From Gallionella sp. (lineage in GTDB: Bacteria; Pseudomonadota; Gammaproteobacteria; Burkholderiales; Gallionellaceae), in the NCBI GenBank assembly GCA_030652475.1, contig JAUSAO010000098.1:29553-93552 (forward strand): 64,000 bases of DNA, read 5' to 3'. The notes below the pieces were generated by a model that worked only from the letters and a program-made list of their open reading frames with translations, had not been told where the DNA came from and did no database searches. Position 1 is the first letter of the stretch. Each line of letters starts with the position of its first letter. A program made the position numbers and the translations under genes. This document shows, piece after piece, positions 33,977-43,661 of this stretch.

Positions 33977-34612
33977 CTAGAGCTTCTTCTCGGCTTTTTT
34001 GATGCCTTCGTGAATGTCCGCACGGCGGCCGGCATCCGCATCTTCACGACCCGGGCGGGCGGGTGCGTTCAATGCTTTCTTGAAATAGTCGAGCGATTTC
34101 GCGTATTCGCCGCGCTCCAGCAGAAAGTCCGCATAAAAATAGTTCTGGTCTATGCCGTTCGGGCTGACTTTGAGCGCACGTTCGAGATACTCGCGCGCCT
34201 TGTCAAAATCACCGAAAGAACCGAAACGCGGTACTTTGTAGTACAGGCTGCCGAGCGAGGTCAGCGCGGAACCCTCCAGCGCATTCGGGTCTATTTTTTC
34301 CGCAGCCAGCAGCAGGTCGCGCGCGGCTTTGGCCGTGCCGCCAGCGGATAAAAAGCTTTGATACTTGGCTAGCGTGCTGGTGATGATGCCTTCCCAGATT
34401 AGCGGTTCGGCGCGTCCCGGATTGTTGGCGCTCACCTGATGTGCCTGTTTGGCCAGCTTTTCCAGTGCGTCTTCCCGGCTTTTTTCAGGCAACTGGTAGT
34501 TGGCAGCCGCCCATTCGTGCTGCAACTGGGCGATGGAGGTCTCCAGCGGCGTGGCGGCGTAAGCCGTGCTGATGCTGAAAACCAGTGCGAATAACCAGAC
34601 GTATTTTTTCAT
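33977..34612 (-). CDS. Exported TPR-repeat protein
   Basis: A 211-residue protein with signal peptide (1-19, ends AYAA) and three or four tetratricopeptide-like helices (e.g. AREYLERALKVSPNGIDQNYFY and AKSLDYFKKALNAP). A scaffold for protein contacts in the periplasm; the partner is unknown. It follows the SDR gene by about 37 bp on the same strand, so it may be the last gene of the operon that begins at 38282. Confidence 0.75.
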   Translation of the reverse strand: MKKYVWLFALVFSISTAYAATPLETSIAQLQHEWAAANYQLPEKSREDALEKLAKQAHQVSANNPGRAEPLIWEGIITSTLAKYQSFLSAGGTAKAARDLLLAAEKIDPNALEGSALTSLGSLYYKVPRFGSFGDFDKAREYLERALKVSPNGIDQNYFYADFLLERGEYAKSLDYFKKALNAPARPGREDADAGRRADIHEGIKKAEKKL

Positions 34613-34649
34613 TGACTAAGTTCCTTATGTGAGCGTTGTTGAGTGGGGG

Positions 34650-35453
34650 CTATTTTTTAATCTGCGCGTATTTTCTGGCGATGCGCGTGTTTTTCAGCAA
34701 TCCGCCGTCAACCAGACGCGGGAATATGCCGTTCAGCCGGGCAAAGAACGATTCGGGCTGGCCGATGAAATATTCTTTGGCTTCCTGTTCTATGGCCTGC
34801 ACGATCTGTGCGGCGACATAGTCAGGCTCATCCAGATGGGTCCTGGTTTCGAGATGCATCTGGCTGGTCAGATCGTTGTTCAGTGGCGTCTTGGTAGCGC
34901 GCGGCGAGACGTAGGTTACGCCCACCTGGCTATCCACCAGTTCGCGTCCTAATGCCTCGGAAAAGCCACGTATGGCGAATTTGCTGGCGCAATAGCTGGC
35001 AAAATGGGGGAAGCCGATAGAGCCGAATGTCGAACCGATATTGACGATACGCCCGCTGTTCTGCGCCAACAAGTTCGGCAGGGCGGCGCGCACCAGCAGC
35101 ATGGGTGCCAGCACATTGACATTGATGATTTGGGCGATGCGTTCGGGAGGCTGGTTCTCATACAGCGTGAAGTCCAGCAGACCTGCGTTATTGATGACGA
35201 TGTCGAATCCACCCATAGCCTGTGATGCCGCTTCGATTACCTGTGCTGCCGCACCCTCGGAGGTCAGATCCAGCGCGATGGCTGTCGCCGTTCCGCCGTT
35301 TTGCCTGATCTCGGCGCAAATTTCCGCCAGGCGGGGCGCGTTGCGTTCCACCAGTGTCAGATGCGCGCCGCGGGCAGCGAGTAATACGGCCAAATGATAG
35401 CCGATCCCCCCGGCCGCCCCGGTCAGAATGATGCGTTTTCCGGACAGGTTCAT
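34650..35453 (-). CDS. Short-chain dehydrogenase/reductase (SDR)
   Basis: A 267-residue SDR. The Rossmann glycine motif is TGAAGGIG (11-18), with NNAG and a catalytic Ser (GSTFGS) before Y-C-A-S-K. The C-terminal part (EAKEYFIGQPESFFARLNGIFP) is typical of SDRs acting on fatty or aromatic substrates. It overlaps the diiron-protein gene by ATGA-type arrangement (35450-35453), so it is co-translated with it. In context it may reduce or oxidise an acyl-derived ketone or aldehyde; this is inference. Confidence 0.88.
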   Translation of the reverse strand: MNLSGKRIILTGAAGGIGYHLAVLLAARGAHLTLVERNAPRLAEICAEIRQNGGTATAIALDLTSEGAAAQVIEAASQAMGGFDIVINNAGLLDFTLYENQPPERIAQIINVNVLAPMLLVRAALPNLLAQNSGRIVNIGSTFGSIGFPHFASYCASKFAIRGFSEALGRELVDSQVGVTYVSPRATKTPLNNDLTSQMHLETRTHLDEPDYVAAQIVQAIEQEAKEYFIGQPESFFARLNGIFPRLVDGGLLKNTRIARKYAQIKK

Positions 35454-36157
35454 GTTGCTTCCTTAATTACCCCTTCGCCCGCTTGCGGGAGAGGGTGGGG
35501 GTGAGGGAACCGCTGGCCCAGATCGCGGAAAATGTCGCCATACAGCTGGTAGAACATGCGGGCGCAATGGATCAGGCAGTCCTGATCGGCGGGGTCGGTA
35601 ATCTGGTTGATCAGCGACTCGTAGAAGTCCACATGACCCACATCCAGCGAACCGTGGGAAGTCAGATAGGAAAAGGCATCCGGTCCCAGGCCCAGACTCT
35701 GCTGTATCGCCTGTCCTGCGTGGGTCGCCAGCGCGACGCTGGTGCCTTCCAGTACCAGCACCATGCCAAAGAAGCCGACCGGGTTGACGCGGGCAATGGT
35801 GTCGTAAGCGTAGGCCACCATCAATTCGGTGGCGGGGCGTGGTGTGCCGCAACGCACGGCTTCGGCATCGCCGCCACAGGCCTTGATGTCGCCCAGTATC
35901 CATTCCTGATGACCGACTTCTTCCTCAATATATTCGGCGACGGCTGTTCTCAGCCATTCGTATCTGGCGGGCAGCCGTCCGCCGCATGACATCAGCAGCG
36001 GGGTGGTGTGCCTGACGTGATGATAAGCCTCGGTCAAAAAGGCGATATAGGCTGCCAGGCTGACTTCGCCCATCGCGGCGGCCTGGATGATGGGCAAACT
36101 CTGCAATTCATTGCGTTCGGCTTCGGTTGCTGCCAGCAATTGCTGATAGGGTGTCAT
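35450..36157 (-). CDS. Haem-oxygenase-like diiron protein (TenA/UndA-type fold)
   Basis: A 235-residue helical protein of the iron-containing redox enzyme group. Candidate ligands are E80 and H83 (EEVGHQEW), E137 (VLVLEGTS) and the H168-x3-D172-x2-H175 set (SHGSLDVGHVDF). This ExxH ... E ... HxxxDxxH pattern is that of haem-oxygenase-like diiron oxidases such as UndA and CADD. It has no thiaminase motif. The last 20 residues (HPHPLPQAGEGVIKEAT) come from an inserted palindromic repeat (35470-35507). It is in one operon with a thermostable-hemolysin-family protein, an AMP-ligase and an SDR. Confidence 0.82.
   Translation of the reverse strand: MTPYQQLLAATEAERNELQSLPIIQAAAMGEVSLAAYIAFLTEAYHHVRHTTPLLMSCGGRLPARYEWLRTAVAEYIEEEVGHQEWILGDIKACGGDAEAVRCGTPRPATELMVAYAYDTIARVNPVGFFGMVLVLEGTSVALATHAGQAIQQSLGLGPDAFSYLTSHGSLDVGHVDFYESLINQITDPADQDCLIHCARMFYQLYGDIFRDLGQRFPHPHPLPQAGEGVIKEAT
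35470..35507. repeat. Palindromic repeat coding the diiron protein C-terminus
   Basis: CCCCTTCGCCCGCTTGCGGGAGAGGGTGGGGG-type palindrome (CCCGC/GCGGG core). Read in frame it gives PHPLPQAGEG. Related in style to the repeats in the restriction gene. Confidence 0.65.
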
Positions 36158-36175
36158 GAATGGTTAACCTCGCTG

Positions 36176-37693
36176 TTAATCGTTTGAATTGTCAGGATAA
36201 AGCTGTTCGATAGCCGTTTGATATTGTGCCCGGATCGCTTCGCGCTTTAACCGGCCATTGGCGGTCAGCTGGCCGTTCTGCGGCAGAAAGGGCGTAAGGG
36301 CGGGCAGCCAGCATTTTACCTGAGCATAGTCTGGCAGCACATGGTTGGCGTCTGCTATGGCTTGATTAATGGCTGCCACCATCTCGGGTGAGTTGCCGCG
36401 CGGCACGATCACGGCCACATTCCACGGGCGGGCTTCGCCGAAAACCGCTGCCTGGGCAATGGCCGGGTGCAGGGTCAGTTCGCGTTCCACCCATTCCGGC
36501 GACACGTTGCGTCCGTATGACGTGATGAAAATGTTTTTCTTACGCCCGGTAAGGTGCAGAAATCCGTCGTGATCCAGATGGCCGATGTCGCCAGTCGGCC
36601 AATAGCCATCCTCCGGAACGGGTTCGTTACCGACATAGCTCAGCAGCGTTGCACCCGAAACGAGAACTTCGCCATCACCGGCAATTTTTAGTCTGACGTG
36701 TGGCAGGGGTTTCCCCACACTGCCGATCAGTCGAGCAGATTCTGTATTGAGCGAGACCACCGACGCGCATTCGGACAGGCCATAGCCTTCAAATACCGGG
36801 ATGCCAAGCGCCTGTGCGCGTTGCAGCAGACGCTCCGAAACGCTCGCGCCGCCAATCGCAACAAAGCGTAACTGCGCAGGTTGGGCATGGCCTGCCTCAA
36901 CCGCTGCGATGAGTGCGTGCAGTAATTGCGGGGTCAGAATCGTGGTTGTGGCCCGATGTTTGATCAGGGTATCCAGCATCTTCTGTACATTCAGTCCGCT
37001 GGAGCCGCTCAATCCCACGGTTGTCAGCGGCAGCAAATGACAGCTTGCGCCCGCCAGCAGTGGCACATACACGCCGGCCAGATTTTCCAGTAACGTGGAT
37101 AGCGGCAATACGCTCACATGACTGTCTGCCGGTTTGCCCCGTGTGGCGTTCAGCAGGGAGGTTGCGACTTGATACAGGGCTGCTGCGGAGAGGCAGACGC
37201 CTTTGGGATGTCCGGTGGTGCCGGAGGTATAGGTGACTTTTACCGTGCCGGCAGGCAATGCCTTCACAGGGATGTTGCCCAGACGAATCTCGGTGAGTTC
37301 CTGGCCGCTGATGATGTGCGTGAACGAAGTATCCGCTTCAATGCCGCAGTCGGCCATGATTTTCTGGTACTGATCGGGCTGATCGGTGAGGATGCAGGTG
37401 ATGCCCGCGTCACGAACGCTGTGGACGATTTGTTCTGCCGAGAAAAAGAACGGCAGGGGAATGATGACTTTGCCGTTGGCCAGTCCGGCCAGATCGAGCA
37501 CCGCCCATAACGGCGAATTATCGACCGCCAACCCTAATGTTCTGGCCGGGATGGTGCGCAGCAGCGCGCCGATTTGTTCGATTGCGTCGCCCAGGTCCTG
37601 ATAGCTGAGAATATGCTGTTCGCCAATCAGGGCAGGCGCGTCGGGCTGTTTTTCACACTGCCGCATGAGGGCCGTGATAAGGGATGGCTGCAC
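36176..37693 (-). CDS. AMP-dependent acyl-CoA synthetase/ligase
   Basis: A 505-residue ANL-superfamily enzyme that adenylates a carboxylic acid. The P-loop A3 is TYTSGTTGHPKGVCLS, A5 is GYGLSE, A7 is TGDIG and A8 is GRKKNIFITSYGRNVSPEWVE. A10 is in ANGRLKREAI with the catalytic lysine region. The start is GTG 37693 because AAGGAG lies 6 bases upstream. It stands 18 bp from the diiron-protein gene and 10 bp from the hemolysin-family gene. The expected substrate is a fatty or aromatic acid; specificity cannot be read off. Confidence 0.9.
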   Translation of the reverse strand: MQPSLITALMRQCEKQPDAPALIGEQHILSYQDLGDAIEQIGALLRTIPARTLGLAVDNSPLWAVLDLAGLANGKVIIPLPFFFSAEQIVHSVRDAGITCILTDQPDQYQKIMADCGIEADTSFTHIISGQELTEIRLGNIPVKALPAGTVKVTYTSGTTGHPKGVCLSAAALYQVATSLLNATRGKPADSHVSVLPLSTLLENLAGVYVPLLAGASCHLLPLTTVGLSGSSGLNVQKMLDTLIKHRATTTILTPQLLHALIAAVEAGHAQPAQLRFVAIGGASVSERLLQRAQALGIPVFEGYGLSECASVVSLNTESARLIGSVGKPLPHVRLKIAGDGEVLVSGATLLSYVGNEPVPEDGYWPTGDIGHLDHDGFLHLTGRKKNIFITSYGRNVSPEWVERELTLHPAIAQAAVFGEARPWNVAVIVPRGNSPEMVAAINQAIADANHVLPDYAQVKCWLPALTPFLPQNGQLTANGRLKREAIRAQYQTAIEQLYPDNSND

Positions 37694-37703
37694 GTTGTTC
37701 TCC

Positions 37704-38282
37704 TTAGGTTTCGGTTTCGTTTTCCCGGCGCCGTTCCATGCGCCGTACTGCCATGACTTGCGGATTTTGCTGATAATAACTGCCCCATTCGGATTGGTCG
37801 GCAGGGGCCAGATGTTTGACCTCTGCGTTGCACAATATTTTAGGGAAGATATTTTGTTTGATGAGCGAGTTGTGCAGCAATTGCACGATGGTGAACACCG
37901 CCCATTGCTTGGAAGTGGCATGCAACTGGTCAAAGATAGCGGTAATCAGCAGGCGGGCCATGCCCATTTCGGCGACGGAAAAATTGCCTATTTCAACAAT
38001 ATCGTTGCGCTGAACGGGCGAGCCCGTCCGCTCGGAGAGCAACTGTTCAACGGGTCGATCCATATACGCCTCCAGAAACAGGCGCTCGGCAGCCGCGCTA
38101 CGCAGCCCGCAAGCTGCAATCAATTTGCCGTTCGGATCGCGCAGGCTCATCAGATCAGGCATGAAATGTTTAATTTTTGCGTGGTAAGCCTGATGAAAAA
38201 TATCACCGATGAATTGTTCTATTTCGGCTCTGTCTTCTGCATCCTGCCCGGAAAAGTGTACGGTAATCGCGTGATTATTCAT
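37704..38282 (-). CDS. Thermostable-hemolysin-family protein (GNAT-like)
   Basis: A 192-residue protein with the thermostable hemolysin (delta-VPH) family signature: FHQAYHAKIKHFMPDLMSLRD and then NGKLIAACGLRSAAAERLFLEAYMDRPVEQLL, plus VEIGNFSV. The fold is predicted to be GNAT-like, related to acyl-homoserine-lactone-type synthases. The name comes from a Vibrio toxin, but in an operon with an AMP-ligase, a diiron enzyme and an SDR it more likely acts as an acyl transferase or synthase. It is the first gene of the operon; the divergent RND operon starts 229 bp upstream. Confidence 0.82.
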   Translation of the reverse strand: MNNHAITVHFSGQDAEDRAEIEQFIGDIFHQAYHAKIKHFMPDLMSLRDPNGKLIAACGLRSAAAERLFLEAYMDRPVEQLLSERTGSPVQRNDIVEIGNFSVAEMGMARLLITAIFDQLHATSKQWAVFTIVQLLHNSLIKQNIFPKILCNAEVKHLAPADQSEWGSYYQQNPQVMAVRRMERRRENETET

Positions 38283-38454
38283 GCGGATGCCTGGATCGGT
38301 AATATTTTAAGGATCATGGATGAAATGTGACGTTGTCCGTTACGGGTTGGAAATGCGCAAGCACAGCCGATTCTACCCCGTGATTACACTGTTTGCATGC
38401 GAGACGGTTGCTCTCAGGGTGCGCGCAAGCAAAAAAGTTCAACCTGAATTAGTT

Positions 38455-38483
38455 TTGACAAACAGTCGTTTGAAAACTACATT
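38455..38483 (+). promoter_or_regulatory. Promoter with overlapping palindrome before the RND operon
   Basis: TTGACA (38455-38460), a 17-bp spacer and TACATT (38478-38483). A 14-bp palindrome CAAAC-AGTC-GTTTG (38459-38472) overlaps the -35 and spacer, an operator-like placement for a TetR- or MarR-type repressor. No regulator gene is seen nearby. Confidence 0.55.
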
Positions 38484-38511
38484 GCACAACTTATTAAGCA
38501 AAACCTGATAC

Positions 38512-39552
38512 ATGATGAAATCCATATTCTTGTTGATTGCACTCGCCGCTACCCTGACCGCTTGCAGCAAGGAAGTCGTGCCGACCGCCAAGATCGAACG
38601 GCCCGCGCTGACCCAGGTGGTGGGCGCGCTGGCGGGGGAGGGGGGTAATTGGTACAGCGGTGAGATACGTGCGCGCCATGAAGTCACCCTGGGCTTCCGT
38701 TTGAGCGGCAAGATCATCGAGCGCAGGGTGGAGGCGGGCAGCTCGGTGCAGGCCGGGCAGGTACTGGCGCGTCTGGACCCGACTGACGCAGGATTGCAGT
38801 CGAGTGCGTCGCAGGCACAATACCAGCTGGCCGAGTCCGAGGTCGTGCGCTACCGCGAATTGCGCAGCAAGGGTTTTGTCAGTCAGTCCGCGCTGGACGT
38901 CAAGGAAGCTGCGCTCCAGGCTACTGCCGCCCAGGCCGGGCTGGCGCGCAATCAATCTGCCTATACCACCTTGCGTGCTGAGCATGCCGGCGTGATTGCC
39001 GCAACCTGGGCGGAAGCAGGTCAGGTGGTCAGTGCCGGACAGCCGGTGCTGCGGCTGGCGCAGGACGGCGAGCGCGAAGTGGCGATTGCGATACCGGAAG
39101 CGCAGTTCGTCGGGCGCAAAGTGGGGGAAGCGGCTGAAGTCGTTTTGCTGAGCGGTGACGGTGTGCCAAGGACAGGACGTTTGCGGGAACTGTCGGCAGT
39201 TGCCGACCCTGCCAGCCGAACCTATCCGGCGCGCGTGTCGTTCGGTGTTGCGCCCGGACAGGTGGCGCTGGGCATGACCGCACGGGTGCGTTTCGCCGCT
39301 CCGAAACAGACGACGAGCGACTGGCTGATTCCACACTCAGCCATCTATCAGCAGGGCAATCAGACTGCGGTATGGGTCGTGGCGCAGGATCGCAGCGTCA
39401 GTTTGCGGCAGGTGAAAATCGCAGCTTACCGTGATGAGGGCGCCGTAATTGTCGGCGGACTGGTGGCGGGTGAACGCATTGTCAGTGCGGGTGTGCACAG
39501 GTTGACTGCCGGTGAAAAAATACGCCTGATCGACGCCGGCAGCGCGCCATGA
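38512..39552 (+). CDS. RND efflux pump periplasmic adaptor (lipoprotein)
   Basis: A 346-residue membrane-fusion protein. The lipobox LTAC gives a Cys about 18 residues in, so it is anchored to the inner membrane. It has barrel-sandwich hybrid halves (RARHEVTLGFRLSGKIIERRVEAGSSVQAGQ... AQDGEREVAIAI), a helical hairpin (SSASQAQYQLAESEVVRYREL) and a beta-barrel. It overlaps the next gene (RND transporter) by ATGA. No outer-membrane channel gene follows, so it must use one from elsewhere, such as TolC. Confidence 0.9.
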   Translation: MMKSIFLLIALAATLTACSKEVVPTAKIERPALTQVVGALAGEGGNWYSGEIRARHEVTLGFRLSGKIIERRVEAGSSVQAGQVLARLDPTDAGLQSSASQAQYQLAESEVVRYRELRSKGFVSQSALDVKEAALQATAAQAGLARNQSAYTTLRAEHAGVIAATWAEAGQVVSAGQPVLRLAQDGEREVAIAIPEAQFVGRKVGEAAEVVLLSGDGVPRTGRLRELSAVADPASRTYPARVSFGVAPGQVALGMTARVRFAAPKQTTSDWLIPHSAIYQQGNQTAVWVVAQDRSVSLRQVKIAAYRDEGAVIVGGLVAGERIVSAGVHRLTAGEKIRLIDAGSAP

Positions 39553-42500
39553 AAGGGCCCAACCTTTCTGCCTGGGCGCTGAATCACCAGCAAATGATGC
39601 TGTATCTGATCATTGTGCTCACAGCGGCGGGGATGATTTCCTATTTTAATCTGGGTCGTGCCGAAGACCCGGATTTTACTTTCAAGGTGATGGCGGTGCG
39701 CACGCTGTGGCCGGGCGCGACAGCGCTGGAGGTGGAACGCGAACTGACGGAGCGGGTAGAAAAGAAGTTGCAGGAAACGCCGTGGGTGGATGTGCTGCGC
39801 TCCGCCTCCAAGCCGGGTGAGTCCATGGTGTTCGTGATGCTGAAGGATTACACCCCGAAAAAGGAAGTGCCGGAAGCATGGCGGCAGGTACGCAAGAAAC
39901 TGGATGATATTCGTCATACCCTGCCGTCCGGCGTGCAGGGGCCGTTTCCCAATGAAGAATTCGGGGATGTGCAAATCAATATTTTTGCGTTGACCGGTGA
40001 TGGTTTTGATCTGGCCGCCTTGCGCCGTTATGCGGATCAGGTAGCCCTGGAATTGGCGCTTGTTCCGGATGTCAGACGTGTCGAATTGATCGGCGTGCAG
40101 GATGAAAAGATATATCTGGACGCGTCTCCTGCCCGGTTGGCGAGTTTCGGTATCACGCCCGCGCAGATAGGCGCGGCATTGCAACAGCAGAACGCGGTAT
40201 CGCCCGGCGGTTTTGTCGATACGGACAGTGATCGCATCTGGCTGCGCGTGACAGGTAGTTACGACAGTGTGGAGCGGATACGCAATACCGATTTGCTGGT
40301 GAACGGGCAGCACTTGCGTCTGGGCGATATCGTCAAGGTATCGCGTGGTCTGAGCGATCCGCCACGTCCGGCGATGCGGGTCGGCGGGCAACCCGCCATC
40401 GGTATGGGCGTTGTCATGGATAAGGGGGGCAATGTCGTCAAGCTGGGTGAAAATCTGGATGTCGCGATGAAAACCATCTCGGCGCATCTGCCTGCGGGTG
40501 TGGATGTGCATGTGGTGGCCAATCAGCCCGAAGTCGTTAAGGAATCAATTTCCCTGTTCCAGACTTCGCTGGCGGAAGCGATTCTGATCGTGCTGGCGGT
40601 CTCCTTTATCAGTCTGGGCTGGCGTACCGGTACGGTGGTGGCGCTGTCCATACCGCTGGTGCTGGCGATCACGTTCTTCATGATGAAGCTGTTCGGCATT
40701 GATTTGCAGCGCATCTCGCTGGGTGCGCTGGTGATCGCACTCGGTTTGCTGGTGGACGATGCCATCATCGCCGTGGAAATGATGGTGGTGAAAATGGAGC
40801 AGGGCTGGGATCGTGTCAAGGCGGCCACGTTTGCCTATACCTCGACGGCTTTCCCCATGCTGACCGGCACCCTGATTACCGCTGCCGCCTTCACGCCTGT
40901 GGGCTTTTCCAAGTCGGCCGCCAGCGAATACACCTTCTCGATTTTTGCCGTGGTGACCATCGCATTGCTGGTGTCCTGGCTGGTTGCGGTGCTGTTCACG
41001 CCCTATCTCGGCTATAAGTTGCTGGACCCGAAAAAACTCATTGCAAAAGCCCAAAGACATGGCGAAGATATTTACGACACGCCCTTCTATCGTCGTTTTC
41101 GCGCGCTGGTGGAATGGTGTCTGCGCAATCGCTGGAAGGTGATAGCGGCGACGCTGCTGTTGTTTGTCTTGTCCATCGTGGCTTTTGGCAAGGGTGTGCA
41201 AAAGCAGTTTTTCCCGTCTTCCAGTCGCCTGGAGCTGATGGTGGATGTGTGGCTGCCGCAAGGCGCATCGCTCAGGGCGACCCGGCATGAAGTCGAGCGC
41301 ATCGAACGCTTGCTCAAAGGCGATCCTGCCGTGAATACTTTCTCGTGCTACATCGGCAACAGTGCGCCGCGCTTCTTTCTGTCGCTGGACGTCAAATTGT
41401 TCAGTGATAACTATGCACAGTGCGTGATTCTGACCAAAGACATCACAGCACGCGAGACGCTCAAGCACAGGCTGGAACAAATATTTACTTCTGCCGAGGG
41501 AGGGTTTACCCATATCCATCCTCATGTGGTGAGGCTGGAAAATGGCCCGCCGGTCGGCTATCCGGTGCAGTTCCGCGTCAGCGGTAACGATGTCGAACAG
41601 GTGCGCAGCATTGCAGATCAGGTGTCCATATTGATGCGTGCCAACCCGCATTTGCAGGATGTCAGCTTCGACTGGAATGAAAAGGTGAAAAGCGTGCGCA
41701 TCGTCGTGGATCAGGACAAGGCGCGCATCCTCGGCACCTCCAGTAACGACATTGCGCGTGCCTTGCAAGGCTGGATGAATGGCATTGCGCTTACCCAGTA
41801 CCGCGAGGGCGACCAGTTGATCGACGTGGTGTTCAGAGGCGAGCGAACATCGGGCGAGGTGCAGCGTACGCTGGATCGTTTGCCCGATCTGGATATTCCG
41901 CTGGCAAATGGCGCTCATGTGCCGCTGGCGCAACTCGCCCGTCTGGTGCCCGTGCTGGAAGAGGGTATCATCTGGCGGCGTCACCGCACGCCGACCATGA
42001 CAGTGCTGGCCGACATGAGTGACAAGACCCAGCCCGCAACGGTCTCTGCACAACTGAACGCACAGCTGGAAACGCTGCGCGCCAGTCTGCCTGCAGGCTA
42101 TCGCATCGAAATGGGTGGCAGTGTCGAGGAGTCTGCCAAGGGCGAGACGGCGATCAAGGCGGTGGTGCCGATGATGCTGGTGGGCGTGATTACCTTGCTG
42201 ATGATACAACTGCAAAGCATCAGTCGCACCCTCATCGTGCTGCTCACCGCGCCACTGGGCCTGATCGGCGTGACCGCGTCGTTATTGCTGTTTCAGGTGC
42301 CGTTCGGCTTCGTCGCCAATCTCGGCTTCATCGCGCTGGCGGGAATGATCATGCGCAATTCGGTCATCCTGGTGGATCAAATCCGCCAGGATGAGGAAGA
42401 GGGTAAATCCCGCTGGGAAGCTATCGTCAGTTCCACCGTGCGCCGCTTCCGCCCGATCACCTTGACCGCCGCCGCCGCCATTCTGGCGATGATTCCGCTT

Positions 42501-42626
42501 ACCCGTCAGGTGTTCTGGGGCCCGATGGCGGTCACCATCATGGGCGGACTGGTGGTCGCCACCCTGCTTACCTGCTTGTTCCTGCCCGCGCTGTATGCGG
42601 CGTGGTTCAGGGTCAGGGAAGAGTGA
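39549..42626 (+). CDS. RND-family efflux transporter (inner membrane)
   Basis: A 1025-residue AcrB/MexB-type proton-driven transporter with 12 membrane helices and two large periplasmic loops. TM4 carries the proton-relay Asp pair ([14 protein letters not shown]). Other landmarks are [18 protein letters not shown] (periplasmic pore domain) and [16 protein letters not shown] (TM11/12 region). Length fits the drug-efflux (HAE) or related lipophile-efflux group rather than the heavy-metal group, which usually lacks this loop composition; substrate undetermined. It overlaps the adaptor gene by ATGA and the next gene rlmF by GTGA. Confidence 0.92.
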   Translation: MKGPNLSAWALNHQQMMLYLIIVLTAAGMISYFNLGRAEDPDFTFKVMAVRTLWPGATALEVERELTERVEKKLQETPWVDVLRSASKPGESMVFVMLKDYTPKKEVPEAWRQVRKKLDDIRHTLPSGVQGPFPNEEFGDVQINIFALTGDGFDLAALRRYADQVALELALVPDVRRVELIGVQDEKIYLDASPARLASFGITPAQIGAALQQQNAVSPGGFVDTDSDRIWLRVTGSYDSVERIRNTDLLVNGQHLRLGDIVKVSRGLSDPPRPAMRVGGQPAIGMGVVMDKGGNVVKLGENLDVAMKTISAHLPAGVDVHVVANQPEVVKESISLFQTSLAEAILIVLAVSFISLGWRTGTVVALSIPLVLAITFFMMKLFGIDLQRISLGALVIALGLLVDDAIIAVEMMVVKMEQGWDRVKAATFAYTSTAFPMLTGTLITAAAFTPVGFSKSAASEYTFSIFAVVTIALLVSWLVAVLFTPYLGYKLLDPKKLIAKAQRHGEDIYDTPFYRRFRALVEWCLRNRWKVIAATLLLFVLSIVAFGKGVQKQFFPSSSRLELMVDVWLPQGASLRATRHEVERIERLLKGDPAVNTFSCYIGNSAPRFFLSLDVKLFSDNYAQCVILTKDITARETLKHRLEQIFTSAEGGFTHIHPHVVRLENGPPVGYPVQFRVSGNDVEQVRSIADQVSILMRANPHLQDVSFDWNEKVKSVRIVVDQDKARILGTSSNDIARALQGWMNGIALTQYREGDQLIDVVFRGERTSGEVQRTLDRLPDLDIPLANGAHVPLAQLARLVPVLEEGIIWRRHRTPTMTVLADMSDKTQPATVSAQLNAQLETLRASLPAGYRIEMGGSVEESAKGETAIKAVVPMMLVGVITLLMIQLQSISRTLIVLLTAPLGLIGVTASLLLFQVPFGFVANLGFIALAGMIMRNSVILVDQIRQDEEEGKSRWEAIVSSTVRRFRPITLTAAAAILAMIPLTRQVFWGPMAVTIMGGLVVATLLTCLFLPALYAAWFRVREE

Positions 42627-43579
42627 AAAACAGGCAGGCAGCCCCAGCCGTGAAAGCAGGTTTGCATCCGCGCAATCCACATCGGGGGCGTTATGACTTC
42701 CAGCAGCTCATTGCCGCCAGTCCGGAACTGGCGGCATTCGTGTCGCCCAATGCGCATGGCGACGAGTCGATAGATTTCGCCGATCCGCTTGCGGTGAAAG
42801 CGCTCAATCGCGCGTTGCTGAAGCAGGAGTATGGTATTGCGGGATGGGATATCCCGGCGCAGTACCTGTGTCCGCCGATACCGGGCAGGGCGGATTATCT
42901 GCATTACCTTGCCGATCTGCTGGCTGACGGCGGCGTCATTCCGCGCGGTGATGCCATACGGGTGCTCGACATCGGCACGGGTGCGAACGTTATCTATCCG
43001 CTGATCGGTCACGGCGCTTACGGCTGGCAGTTTGTCGGTGCCGACATTGATCCGGTCGCACTAGACAATGCGCAACGCATCCTGGATGCAAACAGCAGTT
43101 TGAACGAGGGCATCGAATTGCGTTTGCAGGCGTCGCCCGGCGCAATTTTCAGAGGCATCGTTCAGCCGGATGAGCGCTTTGATCTTACCCTGTGCAATCC
43201 GCCTTTTCATGCCTCGCTTGCCGAAGCCAATGCGGGTTCGCAGCGCAAATGGAAAAATCTCGGCAAACAGAACGCCGGAAAACCACTGCTGAATTTCGGC
43301 GGGCAGGGCGCGGAGCTGTGGTGTGAGGGGGGCGAGGAGGCCTTCGTGCGCAGCATGATAGAAGAGAGCGCACTGTTTGCCGAGCGCTGCCTCTGGTTCA
43401 CCACGCTGATTTCGAAATCCGCGACCTTGCCCGCTGTTTATCGTGCGTTGAAGCAGGCGGGGGCGACGGACAGCAGGACGATAGCTATGGCGCAAGGACA
43501 GAAAAAAAGCCGTATCGTGGCCTGGACTTTCCAGAACGAAGACCAGCAACGTCTGTGGCGCAGCTCGCGCCGGAAATAA
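42623..43579 (+). CDS. rlmF: 23S rRNA (adenine-1618-N6)-methyltransferase RlmF
   Basis: A 318-residue SAM-dependent methyltransferase. [16 protein letters not shown] is the family start, [16 protein letters not shown] is motif I and LCNPPFHAS the NPPF catalytic motif. The start is GTG 42623, overlapping the transporter stop by GTGA and preceded by AGGGAAGA. It modifies A1618 of 23S rRNA. The link to the RND operon is translational only. Confidence 0.92.
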   Translation: MKNRQAAPAVKAGLHPRNPHRGRYDFQQLIAASPELAAFVSPNAHGDESIDFADPLAVKALNRALLKQEYGIAGWDIPAQYLCPPIPGRADYLHYLADLLADGGVIPRGDAIRVLDIGTGANVIYPLIGHGAYGWQFVGADIDPVALDNAQRILDANSSLNEGIELRLQASPGAIFRGIVQPDERFDLTLCNPPFHASLAEANAGSQRKWKNLGKQNAGKPLLNFGGQGAELWCEGGEEAFVRSMIEESALFAERCLWFTTLISKSATLPAVYRALKQAGATDSRTIAMAQGQKKSRIVAWTFQNEDQQRLWRSSRRK

Positions 43580-43661
43580 AAACACGCGTCAGCTTGTTGC
43601 CTGTTCGTGTTGCGCATCAATTCGGGCCAGTCGGGCCGCATCCCTCTGCTATCATATTGCC

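Noticed and set aside
40545..42215. 556-codon reverse-strand frame inside the RND transporter gene
   Set aside because: His/Gln/Arg-rich antisense shadow with no domain.
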